From assembly GCA_051954235.1 (NCBI GenBank), contig JBQCHY010000055.1, positions 1-64,000 of the forward strand: a DNA stretch of 64,000 bases. Reading direction: 5' to 3'. Both the position numbers and the translations under genes were made by a program. Below the pieces are notes generated by a model. It worked only from the letters and a program-made list of their open reading frames with translations, was not told the DNA's origin and made no database searches. Source of the stretch: 62-47 sp051954235 (GTDB lineage: Bacteria > Pseudomonadota > Alphaproteobacteria > Rhizobiales > Xanthobacteraceae). Each line of letters begins with the position of its first letter. Position 1 is the stretch's first letter. Below are positions 8,099-18,771 of this stretch, piece by piece.

Positions 8099-9217
8099 AT
8101 GACGCTTCCGCTTGAAGGCCTCACCGTCGTCGCCGTCGAACAGGCGGTGGCGGCGCCGTTCTGCAGCTCGCGTCTTGCCGACGCCGGCGCGCACGTCATC
8201 AAGATCGAACGCCCCGAAGGCGATTTCGCGCGCGGCTACGACGCCTTCGCGAAAGGCCAGAGCAGCTACTTCGTCTGGCTCAATCGCGGCAAGGAGTCCG
8301 TCGTCGTCGATCTCGCGACCGAAGCCGGGCGCAAGGAGTTGGAGACGCTGATCGCCAGCGCCGACGTGCTGTTGCAGAACCTCAAGCCCGGCGCGATGGA
8401 CAAGCTGGGCTTCGCACGCGAGCGGCTGCGCAAGGATTATCCGCGCCTCATCGTCTGCACCATCTCCGGTTATGGCGACGACGGCCCCTATGCCAACCGC
8501 AAGGCCTACGACCTGCTGATCCAGGCCGAGAGCGGCCTCGCCTCGATCACCGGCGGCCCGGAAAGCGCCTCGCGCGTCGGCCTTTCCATCGTCGATATCG
8601 CTACCGGCGCGACGGCACATGCCGCCATTCTCGAAGCGTTGATCGGGCGCTCCGTCTCAGGCAAGGGCGCCGACATTCGCATCTCGATGTTCGACGTGAT
8701 GGCGGATTGGCTCACCGTGCCATTGCTCGCGGCCGAAGCCGGCAAATCCCCGAAACGTATCGGTCTCGCGCATCCGTCGATCGCGCCCTACGGCGTCTTC
8801 ACCTCGAAGGACGGCAAGGATATCCTGATCTCGATCCAGAATGAGCGCGAGTGGAAAAAACTCTGCGCCGACGTGATGGAGCAACCGGCGCTGCCCGACG
8901 ATCCGCGCCTCGCCAACATGGTCGAGCGCGTGCGCCATCGCGAGCTGACTGATCGCCTGGTCGGCGAAGCGTTCGCATCGATGACGCGCGACATGCTGCT
9001 GCAACGGCTCGACAAGGCCGACATCGCGTTCGCCGAAGTCAACACCATGGATGACCTCTCGAAGCATCCGCATCTGCGACGAATCGAGGTGGATTCACCA
9101 AACGGTAAGCTGACCTACCCGGCGCCCGCCGCTATCGTGATGGACGAGCAGCGCCACTACGGCGCGGTGCCCGCCATCGGCCAGCACAGCAATGCCCGCG
9201 CGGAGAAAAAGGCATGA
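8099..9217 (+). CDS. CaiB/BaiF family III CoA-transferase
   Basis: The 372-residue enzyme moves CoA between carboxylic acids through an aspartyl-CoA intermediate. The candidate catalytic aspartate is D166 in SIVDIATG, the position equivalent to formyl-CoA transferase Asp169. The opening LEGLTVVAVEQAVAAPF and the HVIKIERPEGD segment are typical of the family. A TTG start 12 bases earlier would overlap the upstream dehydrogenase stop codon; I prefer the ATG. Its last codons overlap the next gene in an ATGA junction, so translation is coupled to the hydratase. It presumably activates the operon's acid substrate. Confidence 0.9.
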   Translation: MTLPLEGLTVVAVEQAVAAPFCSSRLADAGAHVIKIERPEGDFARGYDAFAKGQSSYFVWLNRGKESVVVDLATEAGRKELETLIASADVLLQNLKPGAMDKLGFARERLRKDYPRLIVCTISGYGDDGPYANRKAYDLLIQAESGLASITGGPESASRVGLSIVDIATGATAHAAILEALIGRSVSGKGADIRISMFDVMADWLTVPLLAAEAGKSPKRIGLAHPSIAPYGVFTSKDGKDILISIQNEREWKKLCADVMEQPALPDDPRLANMVERVRHRELTDRLVGEAFASMTRDMLLQRLDKADIAFAEVNTMDDLSKHPHLRRIEVDSPNGKLTYPAPAAIVMDEQRHYGAVPAIGQHSNARAEKKA

Positions 9218-10071
9218 CCGATACGCTCGATCTCGATCATCTGCGGCAATGGATCGGCCGCACCGAGGAAGCCAGCGACATCGTCACCGCGCAACTGGTA
9301 AAGGGCCTGCGCGCGACGCTGTTCCTCGACATCGGTGAACCGAAGCGAGGCGACGCCGCGCCATTCACCACGCACTGGTGCCTCGCGCAACCTGTCTATC
9401 CGATGTCGATGCTGGGACCGGACGGCCACCCCACACGCGGCGGCTTCCTGCCGCCGGTGCCGTTGCCGCGCCGCATGTGGGCGGGCGGCGAACTGCAATT
9501 CATCGAACCGCTGCGCGTCGGCGACGAGGCCACGCGGGCGTCGCGCATCGCCGACGTTACTGTCAAGAGCGGCAGCACCGGCACGCTGTGCTTCGTCTCG
9601 GTCGAGCACACCATCAGCACCGCGCGCGGCGTCGCGATCCGCGAGCGGCAGGACATCGTCTATCGCGACATGCCGACCGGCGGCAAGAATGCCGCGCCCG
9701 CGAAGCCTGCTGCCGCGCCGCCGGCAGCGAAGCATCGTCAGACTCATATCTCCGATCCAGTGCTGCTGTTCCGCTATTCGGCGCTGACCTTCAACGGCCA
9801 CCGCATCCACTACGACCGCGACTACGTCACCAAGGTCGAAGGTTATCCCGGCCTGATCTTCCACGGCCCGATGCAGGCCGCGCTGCTGGTGGAGTTCGCC
9901 GCGCATCTGCATGGCGGCACCGCGCCGAAGAAATTCAACTATCGCGGTTTGCAGCCGCTGTTCGAAGGCGGTGAGTTCAGCGTCAACGCCAACGAGATCG
10001 CCGAAGGTCTCGACATCTGGGTCGCCAACGCCGATGGCGCGCCCACCATGCGCGGCACGGCGAGCTGGTGA
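9214..10071 (+). CDS. MaoC-like acyl-CoA hydratase with FAS1-type dehydratase N-terminal domain
   Basis: The 285-residue product looks like a tandem hot-dog hydratase. The N-terminal half has an unusual dehydratase-type fold signature (THWCLAQPVYPMSMLGPDGH); the C-terminal half has FRYSALTFNGHRIHYDRDYV, the MaoC hydratase motif with a catalytic Asp/His arrangement. This architecture is shared with mesaconyl-CoA and itaconyl-CoA hydratases, so a C5 dicarboxyl-CoA or a branched enoyl-CoA is possible. It is the last gene of the operon, overlapping the CoA-transferase by 4 bases. No citramalyl-CoA lyase is adjacent, so the pathway stays open. Confidence 0.82.
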   Translation: MTDTLDLDHLRQWIGRTEEASDIVTAQLVKGLRATLFLDIGEPKRGDAAPFTTHWCLAQPVYPMSMLGPDGHPTRGGFLPPVPLPRRMWAGGELQFIEPLRVGDEATRASRIADVTVKSGSTGTLCFVSVEHTISTARGVAIRERQDIVYRDMPTGGKNAAPAKPAAAPPAAKHRQTHISDPVLLFRYSALTFNGHRIHYDRDYVTKVEGYPGLIFHGPMQAALLVEFAAHLHGGTAPKKFNYRGLQPLFEGGEFSVNANEIAEGLDIWVANADGAPTMRGTASW

Positions 10072-10130
10072 ATTAGCGCGGGGAAATAGCACTTTCCGCG
10101 TCGTTTCACTGGAGGCGTGATCGTCGAATT

Positions 10131-10159
10131 GGAATGCGCATGAATTTGATGCGCATTCC
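10131..10159 (+). terminator. Hairpin after the CoA-transferase/hydratase operon
   Basis: An 11-bp perfect stem (GGAATGCGCAT / ATGCGCATTCC, 7-base loop) lies 59 bases past the hydratase stop codon. No T run follows, so termination is plausible but not certain. Confidence 0.5.
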
Positions 10160-10238
10160 TGATACGAAGCGGTATTCACGGCGCGTCAAAACGCGATAGA
10201 TTGACGGCCATCGAACTGATGCCGTCAAGGATCGTCAC

Positions 10239-11864
<1,626 letters not shown>

Positions 11865-12013
11865 TGCTCAGTCCGGAACGGCGACCTTGCCGTTCCGCGC
11901 CTTACGCTTCGCGCAGATCGCTGGTGATCGACGAGGCCAGACGTGGGCCCGATCCGACGCGATTGGATCAATGCCCGGATGATGCAACTGGATCGTCTTA
12001 ATTCCGGGAGCAT

Positions 12014-14341
12014 ATGATGACGGCAAACACCTTGAAGTCCGCGACGCCGCGGTCGCACAGCTCGCATTACGGCGTGTTCTCGACCAAATGGGTCGACGAC
12101 AAGCTGGTCATCACGCCGCACCCGCAAGACCCGCATCCCAACCGCATCATCCAGAATTTCTCCGATGCGCTGCGCCACAAGGCGCGCGTGGCGCGGCCGA
12201 TGGTTCGGCGGGGCTGGCTGGAGAATGGCCCAGGCAAGGACAAGCGGCGCGGCCGCGATGAATTCGTCGCGCTGCCGTGGGACGAGGTGCTCGACCGCCT
12301 CGCCGCCGAACTGGTGCGAGTCCGCGATACCCATGGCCCCAAGGCGATCTACGGCGGCTCCTACGGCTGGGCCAGCGCCGGGCGCTTTCACCACGCCCAG
12401 AGCCAGATGCATCGCTTCCTCAATATCGCGATGGGCGGCTACATTCGTTCGGTCAACACCTACAGTTCCGGCGCGGCGTCTGTGATCCTGCCGCACGTGC
12501 TCGGCCGATACGACGACATGTCCCGCCGCAATGTGAGCTGGGAGGACATCGCCGCCCACACCGACGTGCTGCTCGCTTTCGGCGGCATGGCGCTGAAGAA
12601 TTCCAGCATCGCCTCCGGTGGTGTCAGCCGCCACACCGAGCGCGACCACATGCGGGCGGCGCACGCGCGCGGCGCACGCTTCGTTCTCGTCAGCCCGATC
12701 AACGACGATCTTCCCGAGGAGATCAAGGCGGAGTGGCTGGCATTGCGGCCCGGCACCGACACCGCGCTGATGCTCGGCATCGCGCACACGCTGGTGACCA
12801 ACGGCTGGCATGACCGCGCCTTTCTCGCCAGCCACTGCACCGGCTGGTCGAAATTCGAAGACTATTTGATGGGCCGCAGCGATGGCGTCCCCAAGGATGC
12901 GGCATGGGCCTCGGCGATCAGCGGCATTCCGGCAAGCGAGATCGAACGGCAAGCAAAGCTATTGCCCGGCAAGCGCGTGCTGGTGGTGGTGTCGCATTCG
13001 CTGCAACGCGCCGAGCACGGCGAGCAGCCGGTGTGGATGGCGGCGGTGCTGGGTGCCATGCTCGGCCAACTCGGTCTGCCCGGCGGCGGCTATAACTACG
13101 CGCTCGGCGCCATCGCCAATTACGGGCGCACCTTCAATGCGGTGCCGGTCGCGGCCTTCCCGCAAGGCACCAACCCGGTGAAGGAGTTCATCCCGGTCGC
13201 GCGCATTTCCGACATGCTGCTCAATCCCGGCGCGCCGTTCGACTATGACGGCCAGCGCCTGACCTATCCGGATATCAAGCTGGTCTATTGGGCCGGCGGC
13301 AACCCGTTCCATCACCATCAGGACATCAACCGGCTGCGGCAGGCCGTCGCCAACATCGATACCTTCGTGGTGCATGAGATCGGCTGGACCGCGACCGCGC
13401 GTCACGCCGACATCGTGTTGCCCTCGACGATGACGCTGGAGCGCAACGACATCGGCGCCACGCAGGTCGATCCGCTGATGGTTGCGATGAAGCAGGCCGC
13501 CGAGCCCTACGGCGAAGCGCGCGACGACTACGCGATCTTCTCAGGCTTGGCCGAGCGCGCCGGCCACGGCGAAGCCTTCACCGAGGGACGCACGCCCGAT
13601 CAGTGGCTGCGCCACCTCTACCGCACCACGCAGGACGCGCTCGCGGCGCAGGGTCTCGACGCGCCAGACTTCGATACGTTCTGGGAGCGTGGCGAACTGA
13701 TGCTGCCGCAACTGGTGCACGATGGCGGCCCGCTGCGCGCCTTCCGCGGCGATCCCGAAGGCAAGCCTCTGCCGACACCGTCCGGCAAGATCGAGATTTT
13801 CTCCGAGACCATCGCCGGCTTCAACTACGCCGATTGTCCTGGCCATCCGGCATGGATTCCGCCGGTTGATGTCATCGACGACAAGCACCCACTGCAACTG
13901 GTGGCTAATCAGCCTTCGACCCGGCTGCACAGCCAGTTCGATTTCGGCGGCCACTCGACCGAGATGAAGCATCGCGGCCGCGAGGTGGCACGGATGCATC
14001 CGCGCGACGCTGCGCCGCGCGGCATCGCCGACGGCGACATCATCAAGCTGTCGAACGAGCGCGGCGCCTGCCTCGCGGCGGTACGGCTGAGCGATCAGGT
14101 GCGCGAAGGCGTCGTGCAGCTTCCCACCGGCGCGTGGTACGATCCGCAGGACCCGGCCGACGACAAGCCGCTGTGCGTCCACGGCAATCCCAACGTGCTG
14201 ACACGCGACGTCGGCACCTCAAGCCTGGCGCAAGGTTGCTGCGGACAACTGACGACGGTGCAGGTCGAGCAATTCAGCGGCAACCTGCCGCCGATCCAGG
14301 CGTTCGATCCGCCGGTGGCGGCGGAACGCTCGCGCAAATAG
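12014..14341 (+). CDS. bisC: Biotin/methionine sulfoxide reductase-type molybdoenzyme
   Basis: The 775-residue protein belongs to the DMSO reductase family. It lacks an N-terminal iron-sulfur motif and a twin-arginine signal, so it is expected to be cytoplasmic like BisC rather than periplasmic TorA/DorA. Landmarks: YGGSYGWASAGRFHHAQSQ, the NTYSSGAA segment with the Mo-ligand serine, GGNPFHHHQDINRL, and a C-terminal molybdopterin-binding part with NQPSTRLHSQFD. The physiological job of BisC is repair of oxidised biotin or methionine sulfoxide. GGGAG precedes the start; a second ATG follows directly. It lies 149 bases after mdlC on the same strand. Confidence 0.88.
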   Translation: MMTANTLKSATPRSHSSHYGVFSTKWVDDKLVITPHPQDPHPNRIIQNFSDALRHKARVARPMVRRGWLENGPGKDKRRGRDEFVALPWDEVLDRLAAELVRVRDTHGPKAIYGGSYGWASAGRFHHAQSQMHRFLNIAMGGYIRSVNTYSSGAASVILPHVLGRYDDMSRRNVSWEDIAAHTDVLLAFGGMALKNSSIASGGVSRHTERDHMRAAHARGARFVLVSPINDDLPEEIKAEWLALRPGTDTALMLGIAHTLVTNGWHDRAFLASHCTGWSKFEDYLMGRSDGVPKDAAWASAISGIPASEIERQAKLLPGKRVLVVVSHSLQRAEHGEQPVWMAAVLGAMLGQLGLPGGGYNYALGAIANYGRTFNAVPVAAFPQGTNPVKEFIPVARISDMLLNPGAPFDYDGQRLTYPDIKLVYWAGGNPFHHHQDINRLRQAVANIDTFVVHEIGWTATARHADIVLPSTMTLERNDIGATQVDPLMVAMKQAAEPYGEARDDYAIFSGLAERAGHGEAFTEGRTPDQWLRHLYRTTQDALAAQGLDAPDFDTFWERGELMLPQLVHDGGPLRAFRGDPEGKPLPTPSGKIEIFSETIAGFNYADCPGHPAWIPPVDVIDDKHPLQLVANQPSTRLHSQFDFGGHSTEMKHRGREVARMHPRDAAPRGIADGDIIKLSNERGACLAAVRLSDQVREGVVQLPTGAWYDPQDPADDKPLCVHGNPNVLTRDVGTSSLAQGCCGQLTTVQVEQFSGNLPPIQAFDPPVAAERSRK

Positions 14342-14360
14342 CCAAGCACCATACAGTATC

Positions 14361-14439
14361 TGTCATGGCCGGATTTGTTCCGGCCATCCACGTCTTACTC
14401 CAAAAAACGTGGATGGCCGGGACAAGCCCGGCCATGACG
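14361..14439. repeat. Dispersed palindromic repeat, family B copy 2
   Basis: TGTCATGGCCGGATTTGTTC at the left pairs with GACAAGCCCGGCCATGAC at the right, with inner arms GGCCATCCACG / CGTGGATGGCC. It lies between the convergent bisC and SDR genes and probably serves as transcript end for one or both. Confidence 0.8.
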
Positions 14440-14503
14440 AACAGAGAAGCAACGATATAAACCGCGCTGTTGGGCAACGCAGTTTGCGTGGCAGCCTAAA
14501 CCA

Positions 14504-15301
14504 TCACGCCTTCCCGAAATCCTCGCGCATCTTGGCTTGGATTTTCGCCATGCCACCGATCCAGCGGTCGTAGTTGTCGGTCTTCTTGCGCATGTAGCCC
14601 AGCACCTGCTGATGCGGCAGGATCAGGAAGGTTTCCTGCTGGATCCCGTTCAGTGCGTCCTGCGCGACTTGCTCCGCGCTCAGGTTGCCGTCGCCGGATT
14701 GTGGCCCCTTCGGCAGGCCGCGCAGCATGTTGGTCTCGACGCCTTGCGGGCAGAGGATCGAAACGCGGATGCCGTGCGCCTTGTGCGCGATGGCGAGGCT
14801 TTCGGCGAAACCGACCGCGGCATGTTTCGTCGTCGAATACGGCGCGCTGCCGACCTGCGACAACAATCCGGCCGCCGAGATAGTGTTGAGGAAATAGCCG
14901 CCGCCACGCGCCTTCATGCGCGGCACCAGATGCCGCGCGGCGTAGACATGCGCCATCACATGGATCGCCCAGCTCCGCGCCCAGGGCTCGTCCGAACTGC
15001 CCCCGACATTTTCCATCATCGGGTCGAAACCGCCGCCGATGCCGGCATTGGAGCAGAACAGGCCGATCGGCCCGTAGAGTTTTTCGGTTTCCTCGATGAG
15101 GTGGCGGATGTCCTTCTCCTGCGCCACGTCGCACTTGAATGCCGCGCCGCCGACACTCTTAGCAACAGCTTCCGCGCGAGCATGATCGAGATCGGCTGCC
15201 ACCACCTTGGCGGCGCCGGCGCGGTGGAAGGTTTCGCAGAGGGCCTGGCCGATGCCGTTGGCTCCTCCTGTCACGACAACGACTTTACCGGCGACATCCA
15301 T
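14504..15301 (-). CDS. SDR family NAD(P)-dependent oxidoreductase
   Basis: The 265-residue classical short-chain dehydrogenase has the cofactor motif TGGANGIGQALCE near the N-terminus, an acidic residue after the second strand (AADLDHARAE), the NAGIGGG motif, and the catalytic Ser and Tyr-x-x-x-Lys (NTISAAG...PYSTTK). The substrate is unknown. It lies 21 bases downstream of the TrhA gene and is probably cotranscribed with it. The family call is firm. Confidence 0.88.
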   Translation of the reverse strand: MDVAGKVVVVTGGANGIGQALCETFHRAGAAKVVAADLDHARAEAVAKSVGGAAFKCDVAQEKDIRHLIEETEKLYGPIGLFCSNAGIGGGFDPMMENVGGSSDEPWARSWAIHVMAHVYAARHLVPRMKARGGGYFLNTISAAGLLSQVGSAPYSTTKHAAVGFAESLAIAHKAHGIRVSILCPQGVETNMLRGLPKGPQSGDGNLSAEQVAQDALNGIQQETFLILPHQQVLGYMRKKTDNYDRWIGGMAKIQAKMREDFGKA

Positions 15302-15322
15302 GGCGGTGCTCCATTACAACGG

Positions 15323-16018
15323 TCAGGTCAGGACAAGGTCCATCACAGCCGTATAATGACACGCGGCCCCAAGCAAGACGAAGCCGTGCCAGATCGCATT
15401 CTGGAAGCGCAATCGCCGCCATGTGTGGAAGATCACGCCGAACGTATAAAGCACGCCGCCGGCAACGACGAACCAGAGGGTGAATTTCGGCAATGACGTG
15501 AACACGGCGTCATAGGCCGCGAGCCCGCTCCAGCCCATCGCCAGGTAAAGCAAGATCGACAATCGGTCGAAGCGACCCGGTAGGAACAGCTTGAGCGCGA
15601 TGCCGACGATGGCCACGCCCCACACCCCGCCGAGCAACAGCATCGCCAGCAGGCGATCATTGATCTGCATCATGAATGGCGTGTAAGTCGCCGCGATCAG
15701 CACATAGATCGCGGAATGATCGAACCGCCGCAGCCACCATTTGCGCGGCGACACCGGCCACATGTTGTAGGCCGCAGAGAAGCCCAGCATCGTCAGCAGC
15801 CCCGCGGCGTAGATCGAAACCGAGACGATCTCGGGGGTCGAAGCAAACACGCCGGTCAGCACGATCAAGACCGTCGCCGCGATCAGGCCGAAGCCGACGC
15901 CGAGACCATGAACGATTCCGTCGGCGATAATTTCGGCGCGATCGTAATTCCAGCGCACAGCCCCCACGGCGGCAGCGGCGGAATGCGAGGCGAGTTGCTT
16001 CAACTGAAAGACCGTCAT
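15323..16018 (-). CDS. trhA: Hemolysin III / TrhA family membrane protein
   Basis: The 231-residue polytopic protein has seven likely membrane helices and the PAQR-type pattern: the N-terminal AEIIADGIVHGLG (E and H), MWPVSPRKWWLRRFDHSAIYVLIAATYTP with conserved D and H, and a C-terminal IWHGFVLLGAACHY. The family is linked to membrane lipid homeostasis; the metal-site His/Asp/Ser residues appear intact. A TTG start 42 bases upstream would lengthen it by 14 residues; I chose the ATG. It probably forms an operon with the SDR gene and is divergent from ycjX. Confidence 0.85.
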   Translation of the reverse strand: MTVFQLKQLASHSAAAAVGAVRWNYDRAEIIADGIVHGLGVGFGLIAATVLIVLTGVFASTPEIVSVSIYAAGLLTMLGFSAAYNMWPVSPRKWWLRRFDHSAIYVLIAATYTPFMMQINDRLLAMLLLGGVWGVAIVGIALKLFLPGRFDRLSILLYLAMGWSGLAAYDAVFTSLPKFTLWFVVAGGVLYTFGVIFHTWRRLRFQNAIWHGFVLLGAACHYTAVMDLVLT

Positions 16019-16240
16019 CCGAAACTCGACACACGTGACGCTGCAATACCTTCGACGCAATCAAGCATAGCCGCCGCAGCTTAACCAACGATGATGCTCT
16101 GCTTGGCTGAAAAATGGGTCGGAAACATGAACCCGCAACCGGTGCTTGATTTTGCCGCCGCAATCGCCATCTTCGCAAGGAGAGACGCCCACGATTATGA
16201 AGTAACCCCGCCACCTCCGATTAGATCATTCGACCCGCTT

Positions 16241-17710
16241 ATGGCTTCCGGTTTCAGTGACATCATCGAGGAAGCCCGCCTGTCGGCGCAGGCGCTGCTG
16301 GAATACGGCAGCAATCTGTTCAATCCGACAATCCGGCTCGGTGTCACCGGCCTGTCGCGCGCCGGCAAGACGGTATTCATCACCGCGCTGATCCATGGCC
16401 TGCTGCGCGGCGGACGCTTTCCGGTGTTCGAGCCGCTATCCGGCGGGCGCATCGCCCGCACCGAACTCGAGCCGCAGCCCGACGACGCGGTGCCACGTTT
16501 CAACTACGAGGGCCACGTTCACACCCTGATCGACGATCGACGCTGGCCGGCATCGACCTCGGACATCAGCGAGTTACGGCTGGCGTTGTCCTATCAACGA
16601 CAGAACGGCGCGGAGCGAAAACTCACCATCGATATCGTCGATTATCCCGGCGAGTGGCTGCTTGACCTGCCGCTGCTCGACAAAAGCTACGAGCAATGGT
16701 CGGCGGAAAGCCTCGCGCTGTCGCGGCAAGGCCCGCGCGCGGCGCTGGCGGCAGCGTGGCACGCGCATCTCGCAACCCTCGATCCCAATGGCCGCGAGGA
16801 CGAACAGGCGACGTTGACGTCCGCGAAGCTGTTCACCGATTACCTGCGCGCCTGCCGCGACGAACGTTTTGCGATGAGCCTGTTGCCGCCCGGCCGTTTC
16901 CTGATGCCGGGCAGCCTCAAAGGTTCGCCGGCGCTGACCTTCGCGCCGCTCGACGTGCCGGCGGACGGCATTGCGCCGGATCGCTCGCTGTGGGCGATGA
17001 TGCGGCGGCGTTATGAGTCCTACAAATCGATTGTAGTGCGGCCATTCTTCCGTGATCACTTCGCGCGGCTGGATCGCCAGATCGTGCTGGTGGACGCGCT
17101 GGCCGCATTCAATGCCGGCCCCGCCGCGCTGCACGATCTCGAAGCTGCGTTGGCCGGCATTCTCGATTGCTTCAACGTCGGCCGCGATACCCTGTGGAGC
17201 GCGCTGTTCCGGCCGCGCATCGACCGCATCCTGTTCGCCGCGACCAAAGCCGATCACCTGCACCGCACCAGCCACGATCGCCTCGAGGCGATCCTGCGGC
17301 GAATGCTGGATCGCGCCGCTAACCGCGCACAACTCGCGGGCGCAACCATCGACGTGGTGGCGCTGGCGGCGGTGCGTGCAACACGCGAGGCCGAAGTGCA
17401 GCGCGGCCGCGACCGGCTGCCCTCGATCCTCGGCACGCCGATTGCGGGCGAGCAAGCCGGCGGCGAAATTTTTGACGGCAAAATCGAGGTCGCGACCTTT
17501 CCCGGCGACCTGCCGACCGATCTCGACAACCTGTTCACGAACGAACCGTCGTTTCGCGGCCTCACTGCCGCTTCGCCGGAGGAAACAGACTATCGTTTCC
17601 TGCGCTTTCGGCCGCCGCTCCTGCAACATGCCTCTGGCGAAACGCCGGCCCTGCCCCATATCCGCCTCGACCGCGCGCTCCAATTCCTGATCGGAGACAG
17701 GCTGCAATGA
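16241..17710 (+). CDS. ycjX: YcjX family GTP-binding stress protein
   Basis: The 489-residue protein has a P-loop GLSRAGKTVF near residue 35 and the family's leading FNPTIRLGVTG. Further landmarks are IDIVDYPGEWLLDLPLL (switch/Walker B-like) and LFAATKADHLHRTSHDRL (the NKxD-equivalent TKAD). E. coli YcjX is a GTPase-like protein of the heat-shock/phage-shock neighbourhood with unknown exact role. The start is uncertain: ATGs at 16091 and 16127 are in frame, but the region before MASGFSD is poorly family-like, so I used 16241. It overlaps ycjF by 4 bases (ATGA). Confidence 0.85.
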   Translation: MASGFSDIIEEARLSAQALLEYGSNLFNPTIRLGVTGLSRAGKTVFITALIHGLLRGGRFPVFEPLSGGRIARTELEPQPDDAVPRFNYEGHVHTLIDDRRWPASTSDISELRLALSYQRQNGAERKLTIDIVDYPGEWLLDLPLLDKSYEQWSAESLALSRQGPRAALAAAWHAHLATLDPNGREDEQATLTSAKLFTDYLRACRDERFAMSLLPPGRFLMPGSLKGSPALTFAPLDVPADGIAPDRSLWAMMRRRYESYKSIVVRPFFRDHFARLDRQIVLVDALAAFNAGPAALHDLEAALAGILDCFNVGRDTLWSALFRPRIDRILFAATKADHLHRTSHDRLEAILRRMLDRAANRAQLAGATIDVVALAAVRATREAEVQRGRDRLPSILGTPIAGEQAGGEIFDGKIEVATFPGDLPTDLDNLFTNEPSFRGLTAASPEETDYRFLRFRPPLLQHASGETPALPHIRLDRALQFLIGDRLQ

Positions 17711-18771
17711 GCGAACGACCACAACGCCGTCCGGCGGCGTTCCGGCTCGATGATCCGCGCGTCGTCGTCAAGGACAGCGACGGCGACAATGGCCTGTTCA
17801 CTCGCGGCGCGATCGAGATCACGCCGGACCCGGACCCTGCGCTGCTGCCGGTTGCACTCAACGAGACACCCTTGCCGCCGAAGCGCCGGTCGTGGTGGGG
17901 AACCGTATTCTGGAGCGCGGTCGGCGGATTGCTGCTGCTCGGCACCGGGCTCGGCGTCACCAACCTGATCGAGGACCTGTTCGTCCGCAGCGAAGGGCTC
18001 GGCTGGTTCGGCGCGGCGCTCGCCGCCGCCGCGCTGCTGGCGCTGATCGTCATTGTCGCGCGCGAGGCATTCGGACTGGCGCGGCTCGTGACCATCGAGA
18101 AACTGCACGAGCGCGCCGCTGCCACCATCGTCAGCGACAGCCGGTCCGAGGCCGACGCCATCGTCAACGACCTGCTCAAGCTCACGCACGGCAATCCGGC
18201 GCTGGCGCGCGCCCGCGCCACGCTGGCGAGCCATCGCGACGACATCATCGACGGCGCCGACATGCTGAAACTCGCCGAGCGCGAATTGATGACGCCGCTC
18301 GACCGCGAGGCACGGCGGCTGGTGTCGGTGGCGGCGCAGCGCGTGTCCATCGTCACCGCAATCAGTCCGCGCGCACTGATCGACATCGCCTTCGTGTTGG
18401 CGGCCGCGTTGCGGCTGGTGCGTCAACTGGCGCTGCTATACGGCGGACGGCCCGGCACGCTCGGCATGATCCGCCTGATGCGGCACACCATCTCGCACCT
18501 CGCCATCACCGGCGGCATGGCGGCCAGCGACAGCCTGATCCAGCAGATGCTCGGCCACGGCGTGGCGGCAAAGCTCTCGCAGCGATTGGGCGAAGGCATT
18601 CTCAACGGGCTGCTCACCGCGCGCCTCGGGCTCGCCGCCATCGACGTGACGCGACCGCTACCGTTCAACGCGCTGCCGCGGCCGGCGCTCAGCGATCTCG
18701 CCAAGGATTTGCTGTCGAAGCGCGAGGACGACGCGCCGACGGCGGAGCCGGCACGGATCAGCGAGCGCTGA
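17707..18771 (+). CDS. ycjF: YcjF family (TIGR01620 / DUF697) membrane protein
   Basis: The 354-residue protein has two adjacent membrane segments (about residues 65-88, SWWGTVFWSAVGGLLLLGTG, and 100-120) and a C-terminal DUF697-like part with TAISPRALIDIAFVLAAALRLVRQLA and GRPGTLGMIRLM. It is the standard partner of YcjX and is translationally coupled to it. The role of the pair is not established; an envelope-stress role is inferred from E. coli context. Its 3' end overlaps the convergent glycosyltransferase gene by 14 bases. Confidence 0.85.
   Translation: MSERPQRRPAAFRLDDPRVVVKDSDGDNGLFTRGAIEITPDPDPALLPVALNETPLPPKRRSWWGTVFWSAVGGLLLLGTGLGVTNLIEDLFVRSEGLGWFGAALAAAALLALIVIVAREAFGLARLVTIEKLHERAAATIVSDSRSEADAIVNDLLKLTHGNPALARARATLASHRDDIIDGADMLKLAERELMTPLDREARRLVSVAAQRVSIVTAISPRALIDIAFVLAAALRLVRQLALLYGGRPGTLGMIRLMRHTISHLAITGGMAASDSLIQQMLGHGVAAKLSQRLGEGILNGLLTARLGLAAIDVTRPLPFNALPRPALSDLAKDLLSKREDDAPTAEPARISER

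Noticed and set aside
11874..11897. Hairpin after mdlC as terminator
   Set aside because: An 8-bp stem is present but with no T run and a weak GC-rich context; too uncertain to list as a terminator.
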